Assembly: GCF_016695175.1 (NCBI RefSeq)
Contig: NZ_CP068023.1
Location: forward strand, 1,627,501 to 1,691,500
From: Pseudoalteromonas sp. GCY
GTDB taxonomy: Bacteria; Pseudomonadota; Gammaproteobacteria; Enterobacterales; Alteromonadaceae
DNA: 64,000 nucleotides
Direction of reading: 5' to 3'
Part shown: positions 1-10,600 of the stretch, one piece after another
Layout: each line of letters opens with the position of its first letter
Numbering within the stretch: position 1 is the stretch's first letter
Made by a program: the position numbers and the translations under genes
The notes under the pieces: generated by a model
Database searches by the model: none
What the model was told of the DNA's origin: nothing
The model's input: the letters and a program-made list of their open reading frames with translations, nothing else

Positions 1-1066
<1,066 letters not shown>

Positions 1067-1180
1067 ACAACGCCAAAGTGGTTTAAGCGACAGAAGTTAA
1101 TAGACTAAAGTAGACAAAAGAATTTAATAAGCTTTTTCCGGATTTACATTGATGAGGGAGACTTCATTGATGAACAGAAT

Positions 1181-1297
1181 TTCCTGGTGACTATAGCGTT
1201 TTGGACCCACCTGACCCCATGCCGAACTCAGAAGTGAAACAAAACAGCGTCGATGATAGTGTGGATTACCCATGTGAAAGTAGAACATCGCCAGGGC
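1181..1297 (+). rRNA. rrf: 5S ribosomal RNA
   Basis: This is a roughly 117-base 5S rRNA with the invariant CCCCATGCCGAACTCAGAAG core at 1213-1232. Its ends CCTGG and CCAGG pair as helix I. It lies 115 bases after 23S. The 23S-5S spacer (1067-1180) shows no tRNA. The ends are estimated to within a few bases. Confidence 0.96.
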
Positions 1298-1307
1298 CAA
1301 ATAAGAG

Positions 1308-1337
1308 AAACCCGTTGCAGCAATGCGACGGGTTTTT
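1308..1337 (+). terminator. rrn operon intrinsic terminator
   Basis: A GC-rich hairpin with arms AAACCCGT and ACGGGTTT is followed by a T run, immediately after 5S rRNA. It ends the ribosomal RNA operon. Confidence 0.92.
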
Positions 1338-1522
1338 TGCTATGTGTGATTTGAAAACCTCGCGAGGTAAACTCGCTCCCACTCCCACCATAGTATCAGC
1401 ACAGTGCAACATGGTAGGAGGTGGTTTATCCGCCGATGGCTTGACTTCCTGTCGATGATGGTGAAGAACACACATGTACATTAAAATCCGTTTCAACACT
1501 CGCTCCCAGCAGATACACAGCG
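1338..1522. other. Intergenic spacer between rrn terminator and host gene end
   Basis: About 185 bases with no convincing gene. A 12-base perfect palindrome, ACCTCGCGAGGT, occurs at 1357-1368. Short frames here have no ribosome binding site and no protein-like composition. In the ancestral chromosome this was the gap between the rrn operon and the converging host gene now at 37-38.6 kb. Confidence 0.6.
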
Positions 1523-1553
1523 TTAACTCCCATTGAAGTTTTGTATTCTTTCT
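1523..1553 (-). pseudogene. Detached 3' end of the host LicD/cytidylyltransferase gene
   Basis: Read on the minus strand, and joined to the host gene across the 6-bp duplication, this gives codons for E-R-I-Q-N-F-N-G-S then TAA. It follows directly on the ...STKIK of the gene at 37.1 kb. An STxxIKERI-type ending is usual for this cytidylyltransferase family. The fragment is therefore the original end of that gene, cut off by prophage insertion. It shows that the two flanks were contiguous before insertion. Confidence 0.88.
1548..1553. repeat. Target-site duplication, left copy (CTTTCT)
   Basis: CTTTCT immediately precedes the TGAT terminus of the prophage. The same six bases follow the other terminus at 37122-37127. 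Mu normally makes 5 bp. Six bases are needed here if both ends keep the TG/CA dinucleotide. Confidence 0.82.
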
Positions 1554-1595
1554 TGATGCCGCGCGCGAAAACCTAGCTTGAATTGCGCGAAAACT
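1554..1595 (+). other. Left prophage terminus with MuA-binding-like sites
   Basis: The terminus TGATGCCGCGCGCGAAAACC resembles the Mu right end (TGAAGCGGCGCACGAAAA). A second site at 1574-1595, ending in GCGCGAAAACT, matches the MuA consensus core CGAAAR. The inner site recurs inverted at 37076-37098 at the other end. This end adjoins the tail and cargo genes, so it corresponds to the Mu R end. Confidence 0.8.
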
Positions 1596-1660
1596 GAGAA
1601 TTATTACGTTTTTAGTATTTTAAAACTTCTTTCAAATGCTAAAACAGCCCTGTTATTGTT

Positions 1661-2179
1661 TTAGTAGGTAGGGTCGTGCTCGATTTTACAAATCGCTTGT
1701 GATTTTATAATCGAGTTTAGTTCTAGTTGATTACTTCTTACTAATTTAAGCTCCTTCAGCGCCTTGTTGTGTTCTTCACTGAATAATTCATAAGCTTTGT
1801 GCGGTATGTTGATTTCTGACTTTATGGCATAGATACTGATGCCCGCTGAAAGTATCATAGAAGCTATTGATATGCAGATAGCCACCATAGCTTTTCTATT
1901 GGCATCTTTTGAGGATTGTCTAGCTTCTTTAAGCTCTACATATTCCAAATACCTAAAGTGATCTTCTGCACTTGCGAATATTTTTACATCAGGGTGATTG
2001 TATGAAGTGTAGAATGCGCTGTGATTATGGAATAACACAGATTTATAGTTTATCAGCAGAACTAGTTGCTTTTTCTCAGTATCATTTAGTTGAACATGCT
2101 CACATAGCTCTTGGAAACTGAACTCTGTTTGCTTTGTTGCCCACTCTAATACTCGTATCATAAGGTTATCATCATTCAT
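1661..2179 (-). CDS. Single-TM prophage cargo protein of unknown function
   Basis: 172 residues, not recognised. The N-terminal ~85 residues are soluble and could hold a small helical domain. One hydrophobic helix lies at about 97-119, followed by a ~50-residue charged, probably coiled tail. It is the last gene before the left terminus, where Mu carries mom and where many Mu-like phages carry accessory genes. Its sequence is more AT-rich than the tail genes. A weak match to the phage late-promoter repeat lies 38 bases upstream of the start. A role in superinfection exclusion or host modification is only inference from position and topology. Confidence 0.75.
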   Translation of the reverse strand: MNDDNLMIRVLEWATKQTEFSFQELCEHVQLNDTEKKQLVLLINYKSVLFHNHSAFYTSYNHPDVKIFASAEDHFRYLEYVELKEARQSSKDANRKAMVAICISIASMILSAGISIYAIKSEINIPHKAYELFSEEHNKALKELKLVRSNQLELNSIIKSQAICKIEHDPTY

Positions 2180-2216
2180 TTTTATTCCCAGCAGGTCCTT
2201 ATTTCTAGTTAATGAA

Positions 2217-2228
2217 CTTTAAACGATT
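2217..2228 (-). promoter_or_regulatory. Possible third late promoter, degenerate
   Basis: The + strand CTTTAAACGATT resembles the TTTTAAACTGGATT core of the repeats at 15773 and 25702. It has the same orientation and sits just upstream of a leftward gene. The match is partial, so this is tentative. Confidence 0.25.
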
Positions 2229-2268
2229 GGCGCTTCTTCTCACAATAGAGTTTATAGAATTAATTATC

Positions 2269-2493
2269 TCAAACCTCTACCTCACTATACGGCAAGTCCG
2301 GTGCTTGCCCTGTAATGCGATCATTCTCTATATATGCAGAGCCTTCTTGAACACTATCACCCAGTACGCGGCTGGTTGTGCCGTCGCTGTGCTCTACGGT
2401 GGTAGTGCCATCATTATTTACTGTTAGCACTTTTACTATACTGCGCTGTGTGCCAGAGAGGACCGATCCGAGTCTGTTTAGTGTGTTAGACAT
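2269..2493 (-). CDS. Small tail-region protein
   Basis: 74 residues, overlapping the preceding 546-residue tail protein by 8 bases, so it is translationally coupled at the end of the tail operon. The sequence is rich in Thr, Asp and Gly, with an internal NNDGTTTVEHSDGTTSRV stretch that reads like a beta-rich OB or baseplate segment. It has no membrane segment or cysteines. It is probably a minor virion or tail-tip component, by position only. No clear late-operon terminator is visible directly after it. Confidence 0.7.
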   Translation of the reverse strand: MSNTLNRLGSVLSGTQRSIVKVLTVNNDGTTTVEHSDGTTSRVLGDSVQEGSAYIENDRITGQAPDLPYSEVEV

Positions 2494-4126
2494 TGCGTAC
2501 CGCCTGAATTGTTTGATTTACCATAATCGCGCCTTGGTTACTGATACTGGCAGAGATAGCCAGTGAGTCCACCGTTGCCTTGTATAGCTCGTCTTCGAAC
2601 CTTACACCTAACAACATCCCCGGTCTGATTGGTGGCAGATCAGCTTTGAGCTTGGTGCGAATGGTTGCGGTTCGTTTATTGCCACTTCTGGCAAGCTCAC
2701 AAGTACCACGTTGACGCGCGGCTTGTACATCGGTGATTAGATTGTCTACGATGTCGCGAGCGTAATCAGTGGCAGGAGTATTTTGGCGCTTGATTTTACA
2801 TGCAACGCCTTGTTGTTCACCCCTCACAAAAACAACGTTGTGCTCAGGCTGAATGGTGTCTCGTGTATTGTGCTCTAGTATTAGAGCATCATTGAGAATG
2901 ACATCAGGCGTTGCTTGCTCAGTACTCCACGGGTTAACTGGCCACTCAGGCACAACTGAGACGGTTTTGATTGTATCGTTAATGTCCAATATCGCGCCAA
3001 TACTGCTGGCCACTTTTAATAGTGCGGCCGCTGGCGTCAATCCTCGATACGAAAACGCCCCCTCTGGGATTGGGTAATCAATCATTTTGTTGTCTAACGT
3101 CCAGCCAGTGTTTTCGAGTATGTCGGTCATGATACCTGCGAGCGTCTTATCTACGGTGTTTACGTAATTACGCTCCCGCTGATACGGCGCTGCAAGCTCT
3201 GCAAACCTTGAGCGTATCGACGCGCTGTAGCTATTATTTGCAAATCGATTGCTTGTACTGGGTTGCTCGCAAATCACCACAAACTCGTAGCCATTAATGA
3301 CTAGCTTTAACTGTTGGCCAATTGCACGCTCCATATCTATTCTGCTGCAAAACTTGATGTTGCCCGTTGCAGCAAACTGGCCACGTTGCCATGTAATGTT
3401 GATACTATTTATCAGTATTTTTAAATCATCACTTAGTCGATTACAGCTGATTGATGGTTGCATGATGTAATATCTCTGTATCTGTGGCTCTATGGGGATT
3501 TTGGAATCAATAGGGGGAATGTCATCATCGGAGCGAACTGGCCCGCCGGGTAACCCCCAGTAGCAGACTTTTTCTATTGGCATCATTTTAATAGTTACTC
3601 TAAACTCCGGACTAACTTGGGACTTGTTCAGCGACATCTTTATCGAACCAGCCTTGGGATGCTCCACTCGATAACAGATGTACTTTCTTTCAGCTAGCCC
3701 ATAATAAATCACGTAGTTACTTTCATGGGTTGCTGTTTTACCTCGCCACTCTATGCAACTTTTAGCGCCGACTGATTTACCTTTTAGCCAAGAAAAGTCA
3801 CGTTCAATTGAGTATTGTGCGCTTAAAGACCATCCAAATGAACACTCTTTCGTGCCACTTTTGGTTTGATTGAGGTAGTTGAAATATACATTATTGCCTA
3901 TCGAGCCTGCTGACGATGAAATTAGTTGGTTGATAGTATCTATGTCTTGGGCTCTCCCAAATGCCAATGCTACGTTATTAGTAATGCTTTTCTGGCTAGA
4001 TAAATTAAAATCCATCTCACAGGAAATGTACTCAATTACTGGGGTATCACCACCTCCAAATGTAATTGTTATTGGGGATGTTTTATTACTCGCTTGCTGA
4101 GCAAGCTTAATGACAATCACAGCCAT
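2486..4126 (-). CDS. Tail tip / baseplate hub-like protein
   Basis: 546 residues. The N-terminal ~210 residues are beta-rich and unfamiliar. The C-terminal ~330 residues, from about QRYYIMQPSISCNRLSDDLK onward, resemble the hub proteins of the gp27/VgrG-type fold used at the tail tip of Mu-like siphoviruses. It lies downstream of the tape measure, where tail-tip proteins are encoded, and overlaps both neighbours by a few bases. It probably forms the tail-tip ring through which the tape measure and DNA exit. The assignment comes from gene order and general fold impression, not a decisive motif. Confidence 0.75.
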   Translation of the reverse strand: MAVIVIKLAQQASNKTSPITITFGGGDTPVIEYISCEMDFNLSSQKSITNNVALAFGRAQDIDTINQLISSSAGSIGNNVYFNYLNQTKSGTKECSFGWSLSAQYSIERDFSWLKGKSVGAKSCIEWRGKTATHESNYVIYYGLAERKYICYRVEHPKAGSIKMSLNKSQVSPEFRVTIKMMPIEKVCYWGLPGGPVRSDDDIPPIDSKIPIEPQIQRYYIMQPSISCNRLSDDLKILINSINITWQRGQFAATGNIKFCSRIDMERAIGQQLKLVINGYEFVVICEQPSTSNRFANNSYSASIRSRFAELAAPYQRERNYVNTVDKTLAGIMTDILENTGWTLDNKMIDYPIPEGAFSYRGLTPAAALLKVASSIGAILDINDTIKTVSVVPEWPVNPWSTEQATPDVILNDALILEHNTRDTIQPEHNVVFVRGEQQGVACKIKRQNTPATDYARDIVDNLITDVQAARQRGTCELARSGNKRTATIRTKLKADLPPIRPGMLLGVRFEDELYKATVDSLAISASISNQGAIMVNQTIQAVRNV

Positions 4127-4446
4127 ACAACTTCAGGTTTACAGTTATCAACGGCCTCAGCCTCAAGATCCTGTTCATTATCTATTGCTATTAATAAGAA
4201 CTCATTCAGTGGTCGGGCATTGTACGTTTTAATAACACACTCTTTATTTGTTGGACGAGCAGCGCCGATGAGTTTGTAGTTATTTGCTTTGTCATAGGCC
4301 AAAACCAATTCATTGCTATTCTCTCTCGACGTATCAAGCTTAATAGAAAAAACATAGTGGGCTGCACTATCTTTGGCTGGCAGATCTTCTCGACGTCCAA
4401 TCAATCTTTCACTGCTTCCTATAAAGCGACGGCTTACTGTAAACAT
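4117..4446 (-). CDS. Tail protein of unknown function
   Basis: 109 residues, overlapping the hub-like gene by 10 bases and the 274-residue gene by 13 bases, inside the tail-tip cluster. It is a soluble mixed alpha/beta composition with no recognised motif. The tight coupling indicates a structural or assembly role at the tail tip. Confidence 0.7.
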   Translation of the reverse strand: MFTVSRRFIGSSERLIGRREDLPAKDSAAHYVFSIKLDTSRENSNELVLAYDKANNYKLIGAARPTNKECVIKTYNARPLNEFLLIAIDNEQDLEAEAVDNCKPEVVWL

Positions 4447-5258
4447 AAGTACACCTCACCATTGGCATGGCTATTCCAGCTGCCCGTTCTGTGATATTTA
4501 AAGAACTGATACCCCTCTATATTTAAGTCATTGATTGAGTTGAATAATGCACCAAACATTCCTGGGAAAAAGGCTTCAGTGCCGTCTATGGTAATGCCGC
4601 ACTGGTAAATTAGATTCTTTTCGCCCACAGGCTTAATTTTAGAAACTTCCAGTATGTAATGGTTTGGTTTTAACTTAATAAACTCACGACCAGCCATCGC
4701 ACGAATAAACATAGTGTGGTAGTCAGCTCCAAATGGAAATCCTCTATCCATTCTTGTGTCGTCCCAACCGTGGAACCCACCTGTTATACAATTGGGAGCC
4801 GCCCCTTTGCTGTCGAGGCTGCCTATAAATGCACAAATTCCGTTATCACTCAGGACGTAGCAGCAATACTCATTAGCTAAAATTGTCCAATTTGCACTGA
4901 GCTTAGGCATAGTTGGAACGCTATCAGGGGAGTACTTTGGGCCACTGGAATCAATATCAGGCATCCTATTAACGCCATCATTAATAGTGGTCATTGCATC
5001 GTAGCCGTGTATTGCTAGCCCTTTTGAGTAGTTCACGGCGGGATATACCTTAAAGAAGTAATCATCATTGGCTGTTTTCAATACGATACTATTTGTACTA
5101 CTAAATGGGGCACTCCAGCCCGCAGGTGAGACCTCTCCATATCCATCTACTAACACCTTTTTTAATACATCAACCGTTCCAGCGTCTGAGTTATTACCAC
5201 TCGGAGCACCAACGTCTGTGCTTTGGAATAATTTAAGTCGATTCATTGCCGAAATCAT
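4434..5258 (-). CDS. Tail-tip / possible receptor-binding protein
   Basis: 274 residues, not recognised by motif. It is rich in aromatic residues, Gly and Asn, and contains a GGFHGWDDTRMDRGFPFGAD segment in the C-terminal half. Such composition is common in host-recognition or distal tail proteins. It is coupled by a 4-base overlap to the 690-residue gene upstream. No separate tail fibre gene or fibre chaperone is apparent in the prophage, so this gene and its neighbours are the best candidates for receptor binding. That is inference. Confidence 0.7.
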   Translation of the reverse strand: MISAMNRLKLFQSTDVGAPSGNNSDAGTVDVLKKVLVDGYGEVSPAGWSAPFSSTNSIVLKTANDDYFFKVYPAVNYSKGLAIHGYDAMTTINDGVNRMPDIDSSGPKYSPDSVPTMPKLSANWTILANEYCCYVLSDNGICAFIGSLDSKGAAPNCITGGFHGWDDTRMDRGFPFGADYHTMFIRAMAGREFIKLKPNHYILEVSKIKPVGEKNLIYQCGITIDGTEAFFPGMFGALFNSINDLNIEGYQFFKYHRTGSWNSHANGEVYLCLQ

Positions 5259-7327
5259 GAGTTACTGCCTCTAAATGCTAATGTTGATTTATCATATTGA
5301 ATGTCACTGTGTCCTGGGCTTACCGAGCGTGTCAGCATAACTGGCTTACTTGCAGTGGTGGTTTCAAATAAAAACGCTTCGCCTGGGTTTAGCCCTGAGC
5401 CTAAAGCCTCTTTGCGTAGAACAAAAAATGGTGAACCTGCATTAGCATTAATGGGTGTGCAGTCGCTGGTAATGTCGCCGTTATAAATGGTGCCTACATG
5501 CTCGCCAACTACATAAAACGCAGTGGTGCTGGTAAATACTATTGCCCAACGCTGGGCAATGGTGCCAAGGTTGCTCAGCTCGATTGGGTATTGTGTGGTG
5601 TTGATCGCACTCGATGCCGGAGAGCCAAAATCACCAAAGTTATTTTGCCAGGCTGAGAGTGTCCGTTCATCTTTAGTCAGCGCTTGTAAGTCGCCGAGCA
5701 CATAGGCGCTAGAAACGGTTGCGCCAACGTCATATGTTCGTTTAAGTGGTGAGAGTATTTTGAGCGTGTCGCCGTCGATTGCATCCACTAAGACCAACTC
5801 ACTCAAGACGGTGGTTATGATGAACGGGCCAGAAAAGTTGGTAATGCCAGGCTTGATTGTGACTTTGCCTGTGGCTTTGTCATAGCTGTAATTGTCATCA
5901 TTGGCGCTGTAGAGCGATAGCCCCTCATTATCAACGATATCTACCCAGTTAGCGTCAACGGTTACCGTTAATTCTTGGCCATCGCTCAGTGTTGCGTGTT
6001 GGGTCCGGTGACGGTCTTGCACGCACACAAGATTAAACTCATGAAATATTGGTACATAGCCGCCTTCCGGTAGTTTGCTGCGGTCAATGCCACCAGGTGG
6101 ACTAGGCACATTGATAATAGTGAGTTCATCATAATCATAGGTAATAGATTCCTGCACCATATCTACTGCAAACACCAGTGAAACCGTGCCATTACTACTT
6201 ACTGAGCCAGTTATATTAGTACCAGTGATGTTGCCGTTGTCATCGCTAGATGCACTATATTCAGTGCCTGCCTCAGACGTTGCGCGAATATAAATACTAT
6301 TTCGAGCAAATGATTGAGACGGTAACGCAAATTCGATTTCTCGCAGTGAAAGTGGCTTTAACTGAATTAACGCGCCCAGTTCTTCGCTTACCGTCCCGCT
6401 ATAATCGATTGGCTCTAACTCTGTAATTACGCCCGTATCATAATCAATCGTCGCGATAATGTAGCCAGAATGGATAAAGCGACCAGCGCCATCATCTGTG
6501 ATTATTTGGCTAGAGCCGGATTTTTTTAGCTTAACCGTCCCTTTAACAATGGTTTCTGTCGCGCCTAATGTGATGTTTTGACTTGAGCCAAAAGAATGAA
6601 ACCTAAAATCCAGCTTTGATAAGTAGTAGATCCAAAGAAAGTAACCGCTAGGCAAATATCTTCCTTCATACGTTTCCCCTGATACCACCGTGCCGTTGAT
6701 AGTGTGCTGCTTCCAAAGAGAAAACCACGAATGCTCGCGCACAACAACTCTTGTGTAATCGAGCAATAAGTCTGGAATATCGATACTAAACTCACTTAAA
6801 TTACCAAATGACTCAATCTTTTTGTATCGATATCCCGTTACATCACTATCGCTGTCCATCTGTGGTCTCAGTCCTTGTTTAGACTGAGTACGGGTAACAC
6901 TTGGCGCTAAGGAGCGCTGCAAGTCTCGCACTCTTAGGTGCAGTTCGCCGCTTTGATATGGCGATGTTAAATGACTCAACCCGTGGTACTTGGTCGCGCT
7001 TGCAGTCATAAGCTCCAACATATCTTCAAGCAGTGAATCGTCGCGTAAATCTGGAGATTCAACCAGCAATGTGTGAACTAAAGGGTCTTCTGGTTGGTCG
7101 GAAATAAATACATGAGCCTTAGATAATTTTGTTGCATCATCCGTTGCCACAGCAGGGTAAAGCTTGACCAAATCAAAAGCGCTGCGTGCATGGTCGACGT
7201 CGCTGATTGAGCTAAATACATCATTTAGCTTTCCGCTTACCACCGCGTTGTTGGTGCGGTGGCCGCCTGCATTGGGGGCGCTGCCAAGCCGCTGGGGCTT
7301 AAATATTTTAAGGTGACTTCTTAACAT
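5255..7327 (-). CDS. Large distal tail protein
   Basis: 690 residues, second-largest tail gene. It is beta-rich with many Thr/Ser/Asp-Gly turns and no membrane segment. It lies two genes after the tape measure, in the position of the distal tail or baseplate wedge protein in Mu-like siphoviruses (the B3/D3112 group has a comparable run of large tail-tip genes here). The central region (about 320-420) contains GNITGTNITGSVSSNGT, typical of exposed beta domains. The start ATG at 7327 follows the upstream stop by two bases. Confidence 0.75.
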   Translation of the reverse strand: MLRSHLKIFKPQRLGSAPNAGGHRTNNAVVSGKLNDVFSSISDVDHARSAFDLVKLYPAVATDDATKLSKAHVFISDQPEDPLVHTLLVESPDLRDDSLLEDMLELMTASATKYHGLSHLTSPYQSGELHLRVRDLQRSLAPSVTRTQSKQGLRPQMDSDSDVTGYRYKKIESFGNLSEFSIDIPDLLLDYTRVVVREHSWFSLWKQHTINGTVVSGETYEGRYLPSGYFLWIYYLSKLDFRFHSFGSSQNITLGATETIVKGTVKLKKSGSSQIITDDGAGRFIHSGYIIATIDYDTGVITELEPIDYSGTVSEELGALIQLKPLSLREIEFALPSQSFARNSIYIRATSEAGTEYSASSDDNGNITGTNITGSVSSNGTVSLVFAVDMVQESITYDYDELTIINVPSPPGGIDRSKLPEGGYVPIFHEFNLVCVQDRHRTQHATLSDGQELTVTVDANWVDIVDNEGLSLYSANDDNYSYDKATGKVTIKPGITNFSGPFIITTVLSELVLVDAIDGDTLKILSPLKRTYDVGATVSSAYVLGDLQALTKDERTLSAWQNNFGDFGSPASSAINTTQYPIELSNLGTIAQRWAIVFTSTTAFYVVGEHVGTIYNGDITSDCTPINANAGSPFFVLRKEALGSGLNPGEAFLFETTTASKPVMLTRSVSPGHSDIQYDKSTLAFRGSNS

Positions 7328-7329
7328 GG

Positions 7330-7689
7330 TTACACCGTTTTTAGTCGTAAGGTTATGTTTTCAAAAAAATCAGGTGCTGCATCCGAGTAATAACTGACGG
7401 CGCTGCCCGTGACAGGCTTTTGGCTGTGGTCCCAAACCACGGTGTATACCGTGCCTCGTATCGATATATCAAACACGGTTAGTGTGGTTCGGCTATGGTC
7501 AAATAGTGCAATGTAGGCATTCGCTGCCTCCAGCACACTCTCAATTGTGATAGGCCGACCAGGTAGCAGCGTTTTTTCAATATGGGGCGCGCCGTTAATG
7601 GCGAGTTCCGTTTGCTCGGCAACGGCTTGATAATCGTGCTCATCTGTCCACACGGCGTGTGGTAGTTCTATGGCGTTAATTACTATCAT
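7330..7689 (-). CDS. Small protein after tape measure
   Basis: 119 residues between the tape measure and the 690-residue tail protein. It overlaps the tape-measure stop by 4 bases and ends two bases before the next gene. It has a mixed beta composition with no cysteines or membrane helix. By position it is a distal tail or tail-completion protein. No family is recognised with confidence. Confidence 0.7.
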   Translation of the reverse strand: MIVINAIELPHAVWTDEHDYQAVAEQTELAINGAPHIEKTLLPGRPITIESVLEAANAYIALFDHSRTTLTVFDISIRGTVYTVVWDHSQKPVTGSAVSYYSDAAPDFFENITLRLKTV

Positions 7690-10600
7690 TGGGCGTTACT
7701 CAATTGTTCAAGCTCTTCTAATAGTTGGTCTCGAATGGTGGTGTACAGCTCAGCAGTGTTGCCACTGGGTAATTTGAGTTCCAATACAATGCGTTTACCG
7801 GATTGCTGGCCTGTCAGTAGGGTTAGCAATTTATCGAGTTTGCCATTAACAGCATCACTCAGCGGGGAGCTATTGTTTGGCCTAGTCAGCACAGGGCTTG
7901 GGCTGTAATACTCAGTGTTTTCACGCGGTGTGATTGTGTTTGAGCGTGTGGGATTACGCTTGGCACTGGCAACTTGTTTGAGCGATTCACGCTGGCGGTC
8001 AATTAAATCTCGCAATGCGCGCTTTTGTTCGCCATCGATATAAACGAGCTGTTTAAATATCCGGTCATAAATTTTGGATAACTCTGACGTTGATGTGGAT
8101 GCGTTAATTGCACGCTCAAACTGCGCGTACTGTTGCTGCTGCATTTTCTCGCGCTCGCGACGGGCGCGTTCGGCAATGACTTCATCACTTTCAAATCGAT
8201 AAGCTGCACCGCGCCCAGTTTCGTACTTTTCCTGATAGTCCACTATCTGCTCAACCGTTGGGCGGTTGCGGTTTTGGTAGTTACTCATGCTGGTTGCAGC
8301 ACGGTTGGCGCTTTGGCTTACACGCTCTAACTCTTCTTTTTGCTCGCGCAGGCTTTTTAGAGACCGCTCATTGGCCTTTGTTGCATCTTCAGTTGCGCGG
8401 GTTCCTCGCTTGGTTGCATCCGTTGCTGCATCCTGAGCACTCTTAAAATCACCGAGCAAGTTGTTTACCACAGACAAGATTTGGCTAACTCGGTCTTTTT
8501 TGTGCTGGTAGTCTTCAGCTGACAACGCACCGACTTGGTACTGTTGATTAACTTGCTCTAGCTCTTGCTCCAGTTTGCGCTGCTCAGAACTTAGCTGCTG
8601 CAAGCTTTTGGTTTCTAGCTCTCGTACGCGAGCTAGGTCGGATTCTTGCTCTATAACCAACCCTGTTTGATGGTTAAGGGCAGCTTGCGCCTTTCGCTTT
8701 TGCTCAGCGCTTGCAGTGGAGCTATCAAGTATCCTCTTGTGATTTTCCATTGCAGCTTTGGTTTTATCCAAAGCCGTAGCAAAGCGGTTTACTGCATCGC
8801 TATTAATGTCTGTGGCAGGCTTGAGTTTATTCGCAGCATTAACCAGTTTATCCAATTCAGCAGTTAAACCCAGTGCGGCCGCTGCGGCTTGAACGGACGC
8901 AGGCACAGTTTGGTCAGTTGCACTAGCAGCTTCAATTGCAGCTTGCGCCCACTTCAAAAATGCTTGCTGTTGCATAGCAACTGGTTCGTTGCTTTGTTGG
9001 AGTAGTTCAAACGCTCCTTGCAGCTTGGTAGCCGTTTGAGTGAGTGCGTCGGCGCTGGTGATACCTAGCTCTTTATAGGCTTTACTTACATCATTGGTCA
9101 GATATGCTTGGCGCTCTAGCGATTCACTGTGTGCTGTAAACTTCGTTTTTAATGAATCGAGTAACACTAGCTGTTGGTTATACTCTTCTCCAGCACCAGC
9201 GAGCGCGGTACGTGCCGACTCAATGGATTGGATAAAACCATCAACACCAGCGCGTACACCATTTAGGTTTTGCGCCTGTTGCTCTAATGTTTCGATCACA
9301 CGCAGCGCTTCAGGTATGGTGAGCCTGAGCAATTCTTGGCGCTTGCGCTCTTCTTCAGCGGCAATGCGTGTGGCTTCGGCGAGCGCTTCGGCTTTACGTG
9401 CTGCGTTTTCATAGGCTCCGGTGGTTTCATTCATGACCAGCGTGCCAGCAGCCACAGCTGCTTCCACTTCTTCTAAACTGGTAACAAGAATGCCTGTGGT
9501 TGAGCTTATTAACTCAAGCTCACCTTTCAGTTTGGCGGCCTGTAGCTCGGCATTGCGCTGGCTTTCCGCGACGCCTGCTTCAGCAACTTTTAAATTTTGA
9601 TACTCACCAATCAGGTTAATAACCTCATTGGTTAGCGCTAAATACACACCGCCTCGGGCAATCACACCAGCCACATTACGCCAGCGGTTTGCAGCAACGG
9701 TCGCAGCATTGGTGGCTGTTGTCGCTGCGGTTATAGCGGCTCTATAGGTAACAAATGCCCGGGTGGCACTCACTGCACCTGCCACAACACTACTAAAATA
9801 AGAGCCGATTTTAAGGGCCAGCCACGCTTTGGCTACAAATCCTATTTCTTCACGGTATTCATACAGCGTAGTGATGGTGTCTTTTATCGCTGTGCCGGTT
9901 GCCACAATGGTGTCGCTGATTGACTGCGCCCATTCTTGCAATCGGCCATCAGCTGCCATTGCTGCGAACTCTTTGTTTAGTTCGCCAATTTGGCCCTTGA
10001 GCCAATCCATCGCGCCAGACTTAGCGATGAGGTTATAAAACTGCTCCAGATTGTCTTTGGCGTTAGAGACTTGGCCGCTAAATAGTGCCATTTGTGCAGC
10101 CGCACTGCCTGTGCTGGTTCTGCCCATTTCATCAATCAGCTGCTTGATAACGTCACGGCCTAGCTGGCCTGCGCTACTTAACTTTTGTAGTTCCTGGACG
10201 TTTTTACCCGTGACCGTTTGCAGCATATCCCATACAGGAATACCACGTTCAACTAGCTGCAAAATCTCTTCACCTTGCAGTTTCTGTTTAGCCCAAGCTT
10301 GGCCAAGCGCAAGGCTTATTCCCTCAACCTCTTGAAACCCACCACCTAGCTTTAGTGCGCTGTCCGTGATGGATTGCAGCGTGCCGTCCATTGGGTCGAG
10401 GCCGAATGCCTTGAGCTTCACAAATGCTTGGCTAACTTCACCCATTTGTAGTGGCGTATTTTTAGTAAATTCAGTTATCCAGGCGCTGGCCTTTTCACCT
10501 TGGGCAATGCTGCCCATGAGACCATTCATTTGCACCTGGAGCTTTTCAAACTTATCGCCCGTTTCAAACACGGAGCGCACGGCTTGGCCAACTTGGTCTA

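Noticed and set aside
1542..1573. TGTATTCTTTCTTG as the prophage end, resembling the Mu left end TGTATTGATT
   Set aside because: The five bases before it (AGTTT) do not match the other side, and the host frame would not be restored. The TGAT end with CTTTCT does both.
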